Assembly: GCA_030149585.1 (NCBI GenBank)
Contig: JASFBJ010000134.1
Span: 1 to 9,620, forward strand
Source of the DNA: Desulfobacterales bacterium
GTDB lineage: Bacteria > Desulfobacterota > Desulfobacteria > Desulfobacterales > JASFBJ01
Length of the DNA: 9,620 nt
Direction: 5' to 3'
The notes under the pieces were generated by a model. The model had not been told where the DNA came from. It ran no database searches and worked only from the letters and a program-made list of their open reading frames with translations. This document shows, one piece after another, positions 1 to 6,003 of this stretch. How positions within the stretch are numbered: position 1 is the stretch's first letter; the number at the start of each line of letters is the position of its first letter. The position numbers were made by a program, and so were the translations under genes.

Positions 1-35
1 GTGGTGACCCTAAGCAAGGGAAAAATTATTTTTTG

Positions 36-1571
36 CTAATGAAGAAGTGTTTTTTCTTGACTTATTTTCTCATAGGCGTTTTTGACCGCCTTTTCCATGG
101 CAGAAAGCTCTTCATCTGTCAAAAAATCGAAATGCGCAGACCTTTTTCTCACAGAGAGGCTGCCGTTATTCTGAAGGCAAAGCTGAATAAATAAATCAAT
201 CAGGCGGTCAGGCATATCAATGATGTCCTGAATCGCGTTTTTGGTTTTCTCATAGCTGGCAAGGAAACTGAGCTCTTCGACAAGCTCATCTTCTATGGTT
301 TTGCTCACAAAATCATACAGAGCTTCCGCCTGTGCCGTCATATCCATGTATTGATACCAACAAGCGGTATCATTATCTACCGTCATTTGCCCAGCCTTAT
401 CCAGCCTGTATTCGACTAACTGTAATAATGGCCGAGAAAAAGCTTCCAAAGAGGCATCATAGTCAGACAAGTTTTTGAGCATCACTGCTGAAACAGGGAA
501 CATCAATCCGCGTGGCACCATTCCCTGAATTGTGAGAATGTTGTGTATCAGAAACCGGTGAATTCGGCCATTCCCATCCTCGAACGGATGCATAAAGACA
601 AAACCATAGGCTATGGCCGCCCCATGAATCACAGGTAACACATTTCCGCCTTTCATGCGCTTGTGTGCAGCGACAAGCCCCTTCATCAGGTCTGACAGGT
701 CTCCCGGCTTTGGACAGATAAAATGAATAACCTCTTTTTGATAGGATACTGTTTGGCCGACATAATTCTGGTTTGTCCGATAATCGCTGTCCTTAAATCG
801 TGGATCAACAATGCGGTTTTGCAGATCAATGAGCAACTCCTTTTCGCAAAAATCCTCTCTTTCAGCCAATTCCAGAGAGGCGATAAACTTTTCAGTGCGT
901 GAGGTGTTGGGTTTTATATGCTCTATTTCAAAAGAGGATTTCGTTTCCTTATTATAAAGGTAACTCAACGCCCTCTTGAGCAGTTCCGGCGGATATGACG
1001 TGACAATATCTTCACATCTTTTCCGTAAATCAGCGGAATCCATTTTTTTGAGTTTGTCCGTTTTTCTGATGATCGGACAGAATTCTTTTGGCCCAAGAAG
1101 ATTATTTACAACCCGGTGCCGCCGGGATTTCTCACCTGCCGTAATTGTGTAGTATGCCTTTGGCTCCAGTGCCTCCACATAATTCCCCGCAAAGATATCC
1201 TCGATGGGAAGCTGTTTGTCAGTCAGGAACTCATAGAAAAACCAAATTCTGCGCGCATACTTTCCGGTTGGCCTGGATTTTATATAGTCGACAATTTCAG
1301 TCTCGAGCACAGCTTCAAAGATACACTTCAAGATGCTCAGGTTAACGCCATCATATTTCAATGCAAACTCAAAATGATCGCCAACCTTATCTCCAGGCCA
1401 GTACTGCGCGCGGAAAACCTCTTGGATAGATCCATCATTCTGAACCTTTGAGAGATGAGTACCCATTGCCGACACAGAAGAAATGTGCCAATTGGGCATA
1501 GCTGTAAGCTCAAACTTTTTCAACAGGTGGGCATAACCAGCCGGGCGAACCTCCAAAACGTTTATTTCCAT
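36..1571 (-). CDS. Fic-domain protein (predicted protein AMP/NMP-transferase), 511 aa
   Basis: Fic enzymes usually transfer AMP or another NMP from a nucleotide to a hydroxyl side chain of a target protein in the cytoplasm. The complete catalytic motif HPFEDGNGRIHR is at residues 328-339: His328 is the catalytic base, Asp332 the metal-binding acid, and Arg336/Arg339 contact phosphate. A preceding helix (about 310-327) and following helices (340-385) fit the Fic fold. The N-terminal 300 residues contain a 'RPTGKYARRIWFFYEFLT' segment (100-117), seen in large stand-alone Fic proteins, and an SxxxE stretch (Ser213-Glu217, 'SSFEIEH') resembling the autoinhibitory (S/T)xxxE(G/N) motif, but with His in the last place. 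There is no signal peptide or membrane helix. The ATG start has a GAGGT ribosome-binding site 6 bases upstream and a strong promoter. It has its own transcript and no adjacent Fic antitoxin gene. The family call is firm; target and nucleotide are unknown. Confidence 0.93.
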   Translation of the reverse strand: MEINVLEVRPAGYAHLLKKFELTAMPNWHISSVSAMGTHLSKVQNDGSIQEVFRAQYWPGDKVGDHFEFALKYDGVNLSILKCIFEAVLETEIVDYIKSRPTGKYARRIWFFYEFLTDKQLPIEDIFAGNYVEALEPKAYYTITAGEKSRRHRVVNNLLGPKEFCPIIRKTDKLKKMDSADLRKRCEDIVTSYPPELLKRALSYLYNKETKSSFEIEHIKPNTSRTEKFIASLELAEREDFCEKELLIDLQNRIVDPRFKDSDYRTNQNYVGQTVSYQKEVIHFICPKPGDLSDLMKGLVAAHKRMKGGNVLPVIHGAAIAYGFVFMHPFEDGNGRIHRFLIHNILTIQGMVPRGLMFPVSAVMLKNLSDYDASLEAFSRPLLQLVEYRLDKAGQMTVDNDTACWYQYMDMTAQAEALYDFVSKTIEDELVEELSFLASYEKTKNAIQDIIDMPDRLIDLFIQLCLQNNGSLSVRKRSAHFDFLTDEELSAMEKAVKNAYEKISQEKTLLH

Positions 1572-1577
1572 TGGCTG

Positions 1578-1582
1578 ACCTC
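1578..1582 (-). promoter_or_regulatory. Ribosome-binding site of the Fic gene
   Basis: On the minus strand GAGGT lies 6 bases before the ATG at 1569-1571. It supports that ATG as the start. Confidence 0.75.
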
Positions 1583-1604
1583 GTAAAATTATTATTTCAC
1601 TGCA

Positions 1605-1633
1605 AATATAGTTAGAATTGAGATAATTGTCAA
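1605..1633 (-). promoter_or_regulatory. Sigma70-type promoter of the Fic gene
   Basis: On the minus strand a perfect TTGACA (1628-1633) is followed by a 17-base spacer and TATATT (1605-1610, five of six matches to TATAAT). Transcription would begin near 1598, leaving a leader of about 27 bases that includes the GAGGT ribosome-binding site. An imperfect inverted repeat (GTTAGAATT / AATTGTCAAC, 1611-1633) covers the spacer and -35 and could be an operator; that part is only suggestive. Confidence 0.75.
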
Positions 1634-1808
1634 CTAAAACGATTAAATATAAGCATTTATTCGCAAAAAAGATTATTTATGAGTGGAGGGTGATTAGAAA
1701 GCGACCATCTGCTAAGAGAATGGACTCAAGTCTGTGTTTGACCCTTATTGATATTTTCTTTTTCCTATCTGTATTTAATTTTGATGAGCGCTATAGGCCA
1801 AATACTTT

Positions 1809-2153
1809 TTATGCAGCTCTTTGTTTAAGTTGATTTACCGCACGTTCTAAACCAGCTACTCGTTCATCTAATTTATTATGCTCATCCCTTCTGACAATCA
1901 CTTCATAGAGACGGTCAATTCGACTGTTGGTTTTGGCCATCTCATCACGGAGTTCTACCCGAAGATTATCGATTCTCTTGTTGGTTTCATCAATCCTTCG
2001 ACTCTGATCAGCAAGATGTAAATTGATATCATCGATTCTTTTGTTGGTCAAAAGCAAAATGGCCTTGATTTCCTTGTTGTCCTCTTTGATTTTGTCCAAT
2101 TCCGGTACGATCAGATCTTTGAGTACGCTCCCAACTACTTCTTTAATATCCAT
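1809..2153 (-). CDS. Small charged coiled-coil protein of unknown function, 114 aa
   Basis: No enzymatic domain is recognised. The first 20 residues (MDIKEVVGSVLKDLIVPELD) look like a short amphipathic helix. From about residue 22 to 112 the chain is rich in Lys, Arg, Glu and Asp with spaced Ile/Leu, as in a long coiled coil. TNKRID occurs at 36-41 and 57-62 and TNSRID at 75-80, giving a heptad-like repetition. The open frame runs upstream to an ATG at 2270, but the start is placed at 2151-2153: it has AGGGGG six bases upstream, a consensus -10 lies between the two candidates, and the extra 39 residues look like non-coding sequence. There is no membrane segment or signal peptide. It could be a scaffold or partner for another protein, or a structural oligomer; neither is shown. 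It is divergent from the transporter gene and in the same direction as the Fic gene, about 240 bases away, so probably transcribed separately. Confidence 0.75.
   Translation of the reverse strand: MDIKEVVGSVLKDLIVPELDKIKEDNKEIKAILLLTNKRIDDINLHLADQSRRIDETNKRIDNLRVELRDEMAKTNSRIDRLYEVIVRRDEHNKLDERVAGLERAVNQLKQRAA
1968..2048 (-). repeat. Short internal direct repeat coding for the TNKRID coiled-coil unit
   Basis: The 18-base segments at 1968-1985 and 2031-2048 differ at one base and start exactly 63 bases apart, which is 21 codons or three heptads. They encode the two TNKRID copies. This suggests the coiled coil grew by internal duplication in whole heptads. Confidence 0.65.
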
Positions 2154-2159
2154 TTCTAA

Positions 2160-2165
2160 CCCCCT
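2160..2165 (-). promoter_or_regulatory. Ribosome-binding site that sets the start of the coiled-coil gene
   Basis: AGGGGG on the minus strand sits 6 bases before the ATG at 2151-2153. This favours that ATG over the in-frame one at 2268-2270. Confidence 0.6.
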
Positions 2166-2178
2166 GGAAATTATGCTG

Positions 2179-2207
2179 ATTATAGTATTAATTGAATCAG
2201 ATGCCAG
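2179..2207 (-). promoter_or_regulatory. Sigma70-type promoter of the coiled-coil gene
   Basis: On the minus strand CTGGCA (2202-2207, four of six matches to TTGACA), a 17-base spacer and a perfect TATAAT (2179-2184). The predicted transcript starts near 2172, about 19 bases before the ATG at 2153 and downstream of the alternative start at 2270, so it would not carry the longer form. A perfect TTGACA also occurs on this strand near 2262-2267, but its -10 partner (TATTTA, 18-base spacer) is poor. Confidence 0.55.
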
Positions 2208-2296
2208 AGCCAAATTTTTTGATTCAGGAACTGTTAAATAGCAAAAAAAAGAGCGCTTTGTCAATTCCAATATACCGATTCAGCCGGGTTAAAAAC

Positions 2297-2325
2297 TTGT
2301 CAAATCTTTTCCTGTCTGATATATT
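2297..2325 (+). promoter_or_regulatory. Extended -10 promoter of the transporter gene
   Basis: TTGTCA (2297-2302, five of six) is followed by a 17-base spacer and TATATT (2320-2325, five of six). A TGA directly before the -10 (2317-2319) gives an extended -10 TGn element. The predicted start near 2332 leaves a leader of about 70 bases before the ATG at 2404. Confidence 0.65.
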
Positions 2326-2403
2326 TAATTCATTTTTATAAACATAGGTTGTGCCCTGCACATTAAAAAAGCGTTTGAAAATCGTATAGGATACCATAAA
2401 TAA

Positions 2404-3699
2404 ATGAAACCAAATAAACTTCCAGGGCCGCCTATGACACTGGCCTGGTTTATATGGGGCTTAGGTGCCCTTTTTTACCTGGCAGGATTTTTCCAGCGTT
2501 TGACACCGGGTGTCATGACCCAGGAACTGATGCACGATTTTAATATTTCTGCCTCTGGCCTGGGACAATTATCCGCCCTCTATTTTTACGCGTATGTGGC
2601 CATGCAGATTCCCACGGGGATACTGGCGGATACACTTGGACCAAGAAAGCTTTTAACTGCCGGCTGCATGGTCGCGGGTTTTGGAACCCTTTTGTTTGCA
2701 CTTTCTCCGGGATTCATCGGGGCCGGTCTTGGCCGGCTTCTTATCGGCGGGTCTGTAGCCGTTGCCTTTGTGGGACTGTTAAAACTTTCTTCTTCCTGGT
2801 TTCCCAAAAATTTCTACGCATTTGTTACAGGCAATGCCTTATCCATAGGGCTTATTGGAGCCATAGCCGCAGGGCCACCCCTAAGATTTCTCATAGATAT
2901 CTTTAACTGGCGCAGTGTCATTTTTGTCACAGGGTTGATGACCTTTGTACTGGGAGGCCTGATCTGGTTTGTTGTTCGGGACTGGCCCCAGGAAAAAGGG
3001 TATCCAGGATTTACTGACAGCATACCCCAACCTGAAGCATTATCTTTCAAAGGAATTCTGCAAAATCTCTTTAAGGTTCTAAGATACAGGAATACCTTGC
3101 TTTTATTTGTTATTCCCGGAGGAATTGTGGGGTGTATCCTGACATTTTCAGGGCTTTGGGGCGTGCCCTATCTTATCGCCCATCACCAGTTGAGTCCGAA
3201 CAAAGCAGTGACTCTGACATCTTGTCTTCTAATCGGCTGGGCCATGGGAGGGCCTGTTTTCGGGTGGTTGTCTGACCGCCTGGGGAAACGAAAACCCCTT
3301 TATATTTATGGAACCATGGTGACAGCCATTGGATGGGGTTTTATCCTGTATATGGAAAGTCTTTCTTTTTATCCAATGGCCGTGACTCTTTGGATTACCG
3401 GCTTTTTTTCAGGCTGTATGGTTGTCAGCTTTGCCTTTGTCATGGAATCTGTCCCACGGTCATTGTCTGGAACGGTTTCCGGCCTGACCAACATGGGAGT
3501 AATGATGGGCCCCATGTTGCTCCAACCTGTTGTGGGCAAAATTCTGGACACCCAATGGACAGGTGGAATGGCCAACGGAGTAAGAAACTATTCCCTTGAG
3601 GCGTATAAATATGGATTTATCCCCATGATGGGATGGGTTGTTTTATCTGTCGTGCTCCTGTTTTTTACTAAAGAGACCCATTGCCGGGGGATGGAATAA
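2404..3699 (+). CDS. Major facilitator superfamily (MFS) transporter, 431 aa
   Basis: An inner-membrane secondary transporter; the substrate cannot be told from the sequence. The length and alternating hydrophobic segments fit the 12-helix MFS fold. The loop 2-3 signature is at residues 72-82 (GILADTLGPRK, with Asp76 and Arg81), and its half-molecule copy is at 287-297 (GWLSDRLGKRK, with Asp291), marking the two pseudo-symmetric six-helix halves; the central loop is about 192-228. The TM4-5 region (130-175) includes 'WFPKNFYAFVTG' and 'NWR', as in organic-anion-type MFS permeases, so an organic acid or sugar-acid substrate is a guess. Two starts are possible: ATG 2404 (used here, weakly preceded by AGG 13 bases away) or ATG 2434, which has AGGG six bases upstream and would drop ten residues without harming the first helix. 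It is monocistronic: divergent on the left, convergent with the kinase operon on the right. Confidence 0.92.
   Translation: MKPNKLPGPPMTLAWFIWGLGALFYLAGFFQRLTPGVMTQELMHDFNISASGLGQLSALYFYAYVAMQIPTGILADTLGPRKLLTAGCMVAGFGTLLFALSPGFIGAGLGRLLIGGSVAVAFVGLLKLSSSWFPKNFYAFVTGNALSIGLIGAIAAGPPLRFLIDIFNWRSVIFVTGLMTFVLGGLIWFVVRDWPQEKGYPGFTDSIPQPEALSFKGILQNLFKVLRYRNTLLLFVIPGGIVGCILTFSGLWGVPYLIAHHQLSPNKAVTLTSCLLIGWAMGGPVFGWLSDRLGKRKPLYIYGTMVTAIGWGFILYMESLSFYPMAVTLWITGFFSGCMVVSFAFVMESVPRSLSGTVSGLTNMGVMMGPMLLQPVVGKILDTQWTGGMANGVRNYSLEAYKYGFIPMMGWVVLSVVLLFFTKETHCRGME
2424..2427 (+). promoter_or_regulatory. Alternative ribosome-binding site inside the transporter gene's 5' end
   Basis: AGGG lies 6 bases before an in-frame ATG at 2434-2436. 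It is better spaced than anything before the ATG at 2404, so translation may start here, giving a 421-residue protein. Confidence 0.4.
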
Positions 3700-3923
3700 T
3701 CACGATACAAAATTCTAATATGCCGAGAAATTTGAATAATTCCTTGAAAGCTTAAAAGAGCTTTATTTCAGGCTCAAATGGGATCCTGAAGAAAAAAAAT
3801 GTGGAAAAAATCGGGCCACTGTCATTTGATGTAAACGGCAGGCTGTCTCCAGTCGTTATTTAATCAAATTCAACATTATTAGGCTGACAAAGATAAAAGA
3901 GCTTTTTTTAAACAAAGGGCCGG
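3700..3923. other. Convergent intergenic gap, no supportable gene
   Basis: This stretch separates the stop codons of the plus-strand transporter and the minus-strand cyclase. The best reading frames are about 35 codons (3756-3863, plus, no ATG) and an 11-codon ATG frame. A weak 6-bp hairpin (AAAGCT/AGCTTT, 3747-3764) lacks a proper T-run. The 12-mer taaaagagcttt occurs twice (3753-3764 and 3894-3905), the second copy followed by more T's, and these may be weak bidirectional termination signals. No strong terminator is visible. Confidence 0.5.
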
Positions 3924-4904
3924 CTACATATCATCAGAGTAGTGCATATAGCAATTTTTTTTCTCTTTAGCCTTGTACATGGCTTTATCCGCTCTGTTAA
4001 TAAGGGTTTTAACATCTTTTCCATCATTTGGAAAAACGCTTATACCTATGCTTGGAGTTATAAAATCAATTATATGTTTTTCGATATTATAAGGCTTTGA
4101 CAGATTTTCAATAATTTTTGTTGCAACCATTTGCGGATAAACATCTGTTGGGTTGGTAAGCAGTATGATAAACTCATCACCACCAATTCTGCTGATATAA
4201 TCAGTTCTTCTTAATGTGTCTCTTAACCTGTTGGAAACTATTTTCAAAAGCTTATCACCCACATCATGTCCCCAGGTATCGTTAACCTGTTTAAAATTAT
4301 CCAGGTCAAGGTATAAAATTACCCTTTTATCATTATAACGTTTTGCATAAATTAAAGATTCTTCCATATATTCGAAAAGCGCTTTTCTGTTAAACAGGTC
4401 TGTGAGCAGATCATGGTAAGCAAGATAAGTAAGCTCTTGTTCATATTGTTTGCGGGCGATGATATCTTTTAAAATACAACAAAATCCAACAGGTTTCTCC
4501 TCATGATCCTTGATAACACAAACAACAAAATCAAGAACCATTTTCTTCCCGTCTTTTTTGACAATTTCATAATCTTTTATTCTTAAAGTTTTTCCTGTTC
4601 TGAAAACCTTGTTAAAAATTTCATAGATTTTTTTTGCTGCTTCAGGGTTATAATAAAGTCTGTTGTTTAGTCCTTTTATTTCAGCAGGAGGATAATCCAG
4701 AACATTGCACAACGCATTATTAAAAAAGGTTATATTCCCGGTTATATCTGTTTCAAAATACCCTTCTTCAATATTTTCAAGAATTGAGCGGTATTTTTCC
4801 ATGTTTTCTTTAAACACTCTTTTAATACGACTTTCACATAGAGGCTCTTCTTCTAATTTTTTTATCCTTTGCTCCAGTTCTTCATATGTTGGTTTTTTGG
4901 ACAC
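3924..4904 (-). CDS. PAS-GGDEF diguanylate cyclase, 326 aa
   Basis: Makes the second messenger cyclic-di-GMP from two GTP in the cytoplasm. Domains: a short coiled coil (5-20, 'PTYEELEQRIKKLEEE'), a PAS sensor domain (about 35-155), then a GGDEF domain (about 157-322). The active-site loop GGDEF is intact at 241-245. Metal-binding Asp200 lies in YLDLDNFKQVND, and HDLLTDLFNRKAL (164-176) is the usual domain-entry motif. The inhibitory I-site RxxD is present (Arg232-Asp235), exactly five residues before GGDEF, so product feedback is expected. There is no membrane helix, so the PAS domain senses a cytoplasmic signal or mediates pairing. The start is GTG at 4902-4904, with GAGG five bases upstream. 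It is the last gene of the three-gene operon, 39 bases after the HD-GYP gene, which encodes the opposite activity. It has no receiver domain, so it is not directly phosphorylated. Confidence 0.94.
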   Translation of the reverse strand: MSKKPTYEELEQRIKKLEEEPLCESRIKRVFKENMEKYRSILENIEEGYFETDITGNITFFNNALCNVLDYPPAEIKGLNNRLYYNPEAAKKIYEIFNKVFRTGKTLRIKDYEIVKKDGKKMVLDFVVCVIKDHEEKPVGFCCILKDIIARKQYEQELTYLAYHDLLTDLFNRKALFEYMEESLIYAKRYNDKRVILYLDLDNFKQVNDTWGHDVGDKLLKIVSNRLRDTLRRTDYISRIGGDEFIILLTNPTDVYPQMVATKIIENLSKPYNIEKHIIDFITPSIGISVFPNDGKDVKTLINRADKAMYKAKEKKNCYMHYSDDM

Positions 4905-4909
4905 AGGCG

Positions 4910-4913
4910 CCTC
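4910..4913 (-). promoter_or_regulatory. Ribosome-binding site supporting a GTG start for the cyclase
   Basis: GAGG on the minus strand is 5 bases before GTG 4902-4904. The ATG overlapping it at 4913-4915 is out of frame, so GTG is the likely initiator. Confidence 0.6.
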
Positions 4914-4943
4914 ATTTATAATAATTAAAAAATAAAAAAAGTT

Positions 4944-5966
4944 TTACTCAAACTCAAAATTATCCTTTCTAAAAAGCTCTATACAGGCATCAACTGCTTT
5001 TGCGTAAAATAATTTATCTCTATTTTTCAAAAGTTCTTCAAGGCTGTAATCTATATCAAACGCAGGTCTGTACGGCCTGTAAGAACTCGTTGCCTCAGCC
5101 ACATCCGCAACGGTAAGTATCTTTGCTTCCATCATAATTTCATTATCTTTTAAGCCGGCTGGATAACCTGAACCATCTATTTTTTCGTGATGCTGCAGCA
5201 CTGCCTTTGCAAAGGGCCAGGGCGAAGGGATATTTTTCAAAATATCATAGCCGACTTGCGGATGAATTTTAATTATTTCAAATTCAACATCAAGCAGTTT
5301 CCCGGGTCGGTTGATTATGGATGTGGGTATGCGTATTTTCCCTATATCGTGAAGAACTCCTGCAATTTGAATTGTATGTATAACATCTTTTGAAAGAGAT
5401 AATTTTTCAGCTATTGCGCATGCAAGTTTAGCCACACGGCGCTGATGACCAGCAGTATACGGATCTCTGACATCAACCATTACAGCCATGGTTTGAATGG
5501 TAGCTGAAAGCATCTTTTGAATCTCGGCTGTTTTTTCCTTTACCCTTTCTTCCAGAATTATATTCTGGTTTTTTAATGTTTCTCTCATTTTTTTAAGAAA
5601 AATATGTGTTTTTACTCTTGCTTTTACTTCATCTGAATTAAAGGGTTTTGTAATATAATCTACTCCGCCGACTTCAAAGCCTCTGGTTTTGTGGCCTGTC
5701 TCTGTTAGAGCTGTGATAAAAATAACCGGAATATTTCTTGTGCTGGAATCGGCTTTTAGGCGTTTACATACCTCATACCCGTTCATCTCCGGCATCATTA
5801 CATCCAAAAGAATCAAATCAGGCAAATATTTTAGTGCATAATCAATAGCTTTAAAGCCATTTTTGGCTATGCCGAGTCTGTAGTCGCCCTTTAAGCTGCT
5901 TACCAGCAGATCTATATTTGTTGAATTATCATCAACAATCAGAATCAGAGAATCTTCTATTTGCAT
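4944..5966 (-). CDS. Response regulator with HD-GYP cyclic-di-GMP phosphodiesterase output, 340 aa
   Basis: An N-terminal receiver domain (about 7-122) has the acidic pair Asp12/Asp13, phosphoacceptor Asp55 in LILLDVMMPEMNG, Thr85 and Lys107, so it looks phosphorylatable. A helical coiled-coil linker (122-152) leads to an HD-GYP domain (about 155-335), which hydrolyses cyclic-di-GMP. The metal/catalytic pair is His206-Asp207 (VLHDIGK), followed by His235, HHEKIDGSGYP at 259-269 and Asp288 in VADVAEA. Glu291 stands where many HD-GYP proteins have Asp (DVxDA), an acidic swap that may keep metal binding. The protein resembles RpfG in architecture, but no rpf genes are seen here. The ATG start has AAGG eight bases upstream. 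It lies 37 bases after the hybrid kinase gene and 39 before the cyclase gene, all in the same direction. Its receiver is the natural candidate target for the kinase's HPt domain (inferred from position only). Confidence 0.94.
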   Translation of the reverse strand: MQIEDSLILIVDDNSTNIDLLVSSLKGDYRLGIAKNGFKAIDYALKYLPDLILLDVMMPEMNGYEVCKRLKADSSTRNIPVIFITALTETGHKTRGFEVGGVDYITKPFNSDEVKARVKTHIFLKKMRETLKNQNIILEERVKEKTAEIQKMLSATIQTMAVMVDVRDPYTAGHQRRVAKLACAIAEKLSLSKDVIHTIQIAGVLHDIGKIRIPTSIINRPGKLLDVEFEIIKIHPQVGYDILKNIPSPWPFAKAVLQHHEKIDGSGYPAGLKDNEIMMEAKILTVADVAEATSSYRPYRPAFDIDYSLEELLKNRDKLFYAKAVDACIELFRKDNFEFE

Positions 5967-6003
5967 AAGTAGTGCCTTATAAGGAACGTGAAAAAGTTAA
6001 AAT

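Noticed and set aside
1..35. Terminator or structured RNA downstream of the Fic gene
   Set aside because: Only a 4-bp CCCT/AGGG stem and an A/T run are visible, and the window ends too soon to judge.
36..1571. Toxin-antitoxin (Fic/antitoxin or Doc/Phd) module
   Set aside because: No small antitoxin gene overlaps or adjoins the Fic gene; the protein is far longer than Doc-type toxins and the neighbouring coiled-coil gene is about 240 bases away with its own promoter.
1627..1833. Plus-strand 68-codon open frame between the Fic and coiled-coil genes
   Set aside because: It has no ribosome-binding site, overlaps the Fic promoter and the end of the coiled-coil gene, and its Phe/Tyr-rich composition looks like translated A/T-rich intergenic DNA.
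2154..2270. 39-residue N-terminal extension of the coiled-coil protein
   Set aside because: The strong -10 and the ribosome-binding site both lie inside it, and its composition differs from the rest of the protein.
3747..3764. Rho-independent terminator after the transporter
   Set aside because: The stem is only 6 bp with a 6-base loop, mostly A/T, and is not followed by a T-run.
3756..3863. Possible remnant of a broken gene downstream of the transporter
   Set aside because: About 35 codons are open and read plausibly near the end (DVNGRLSPVVI), and a second frame also reads plausibly, but there is no start and no recognisable family. Too short to claim a pseudogene.
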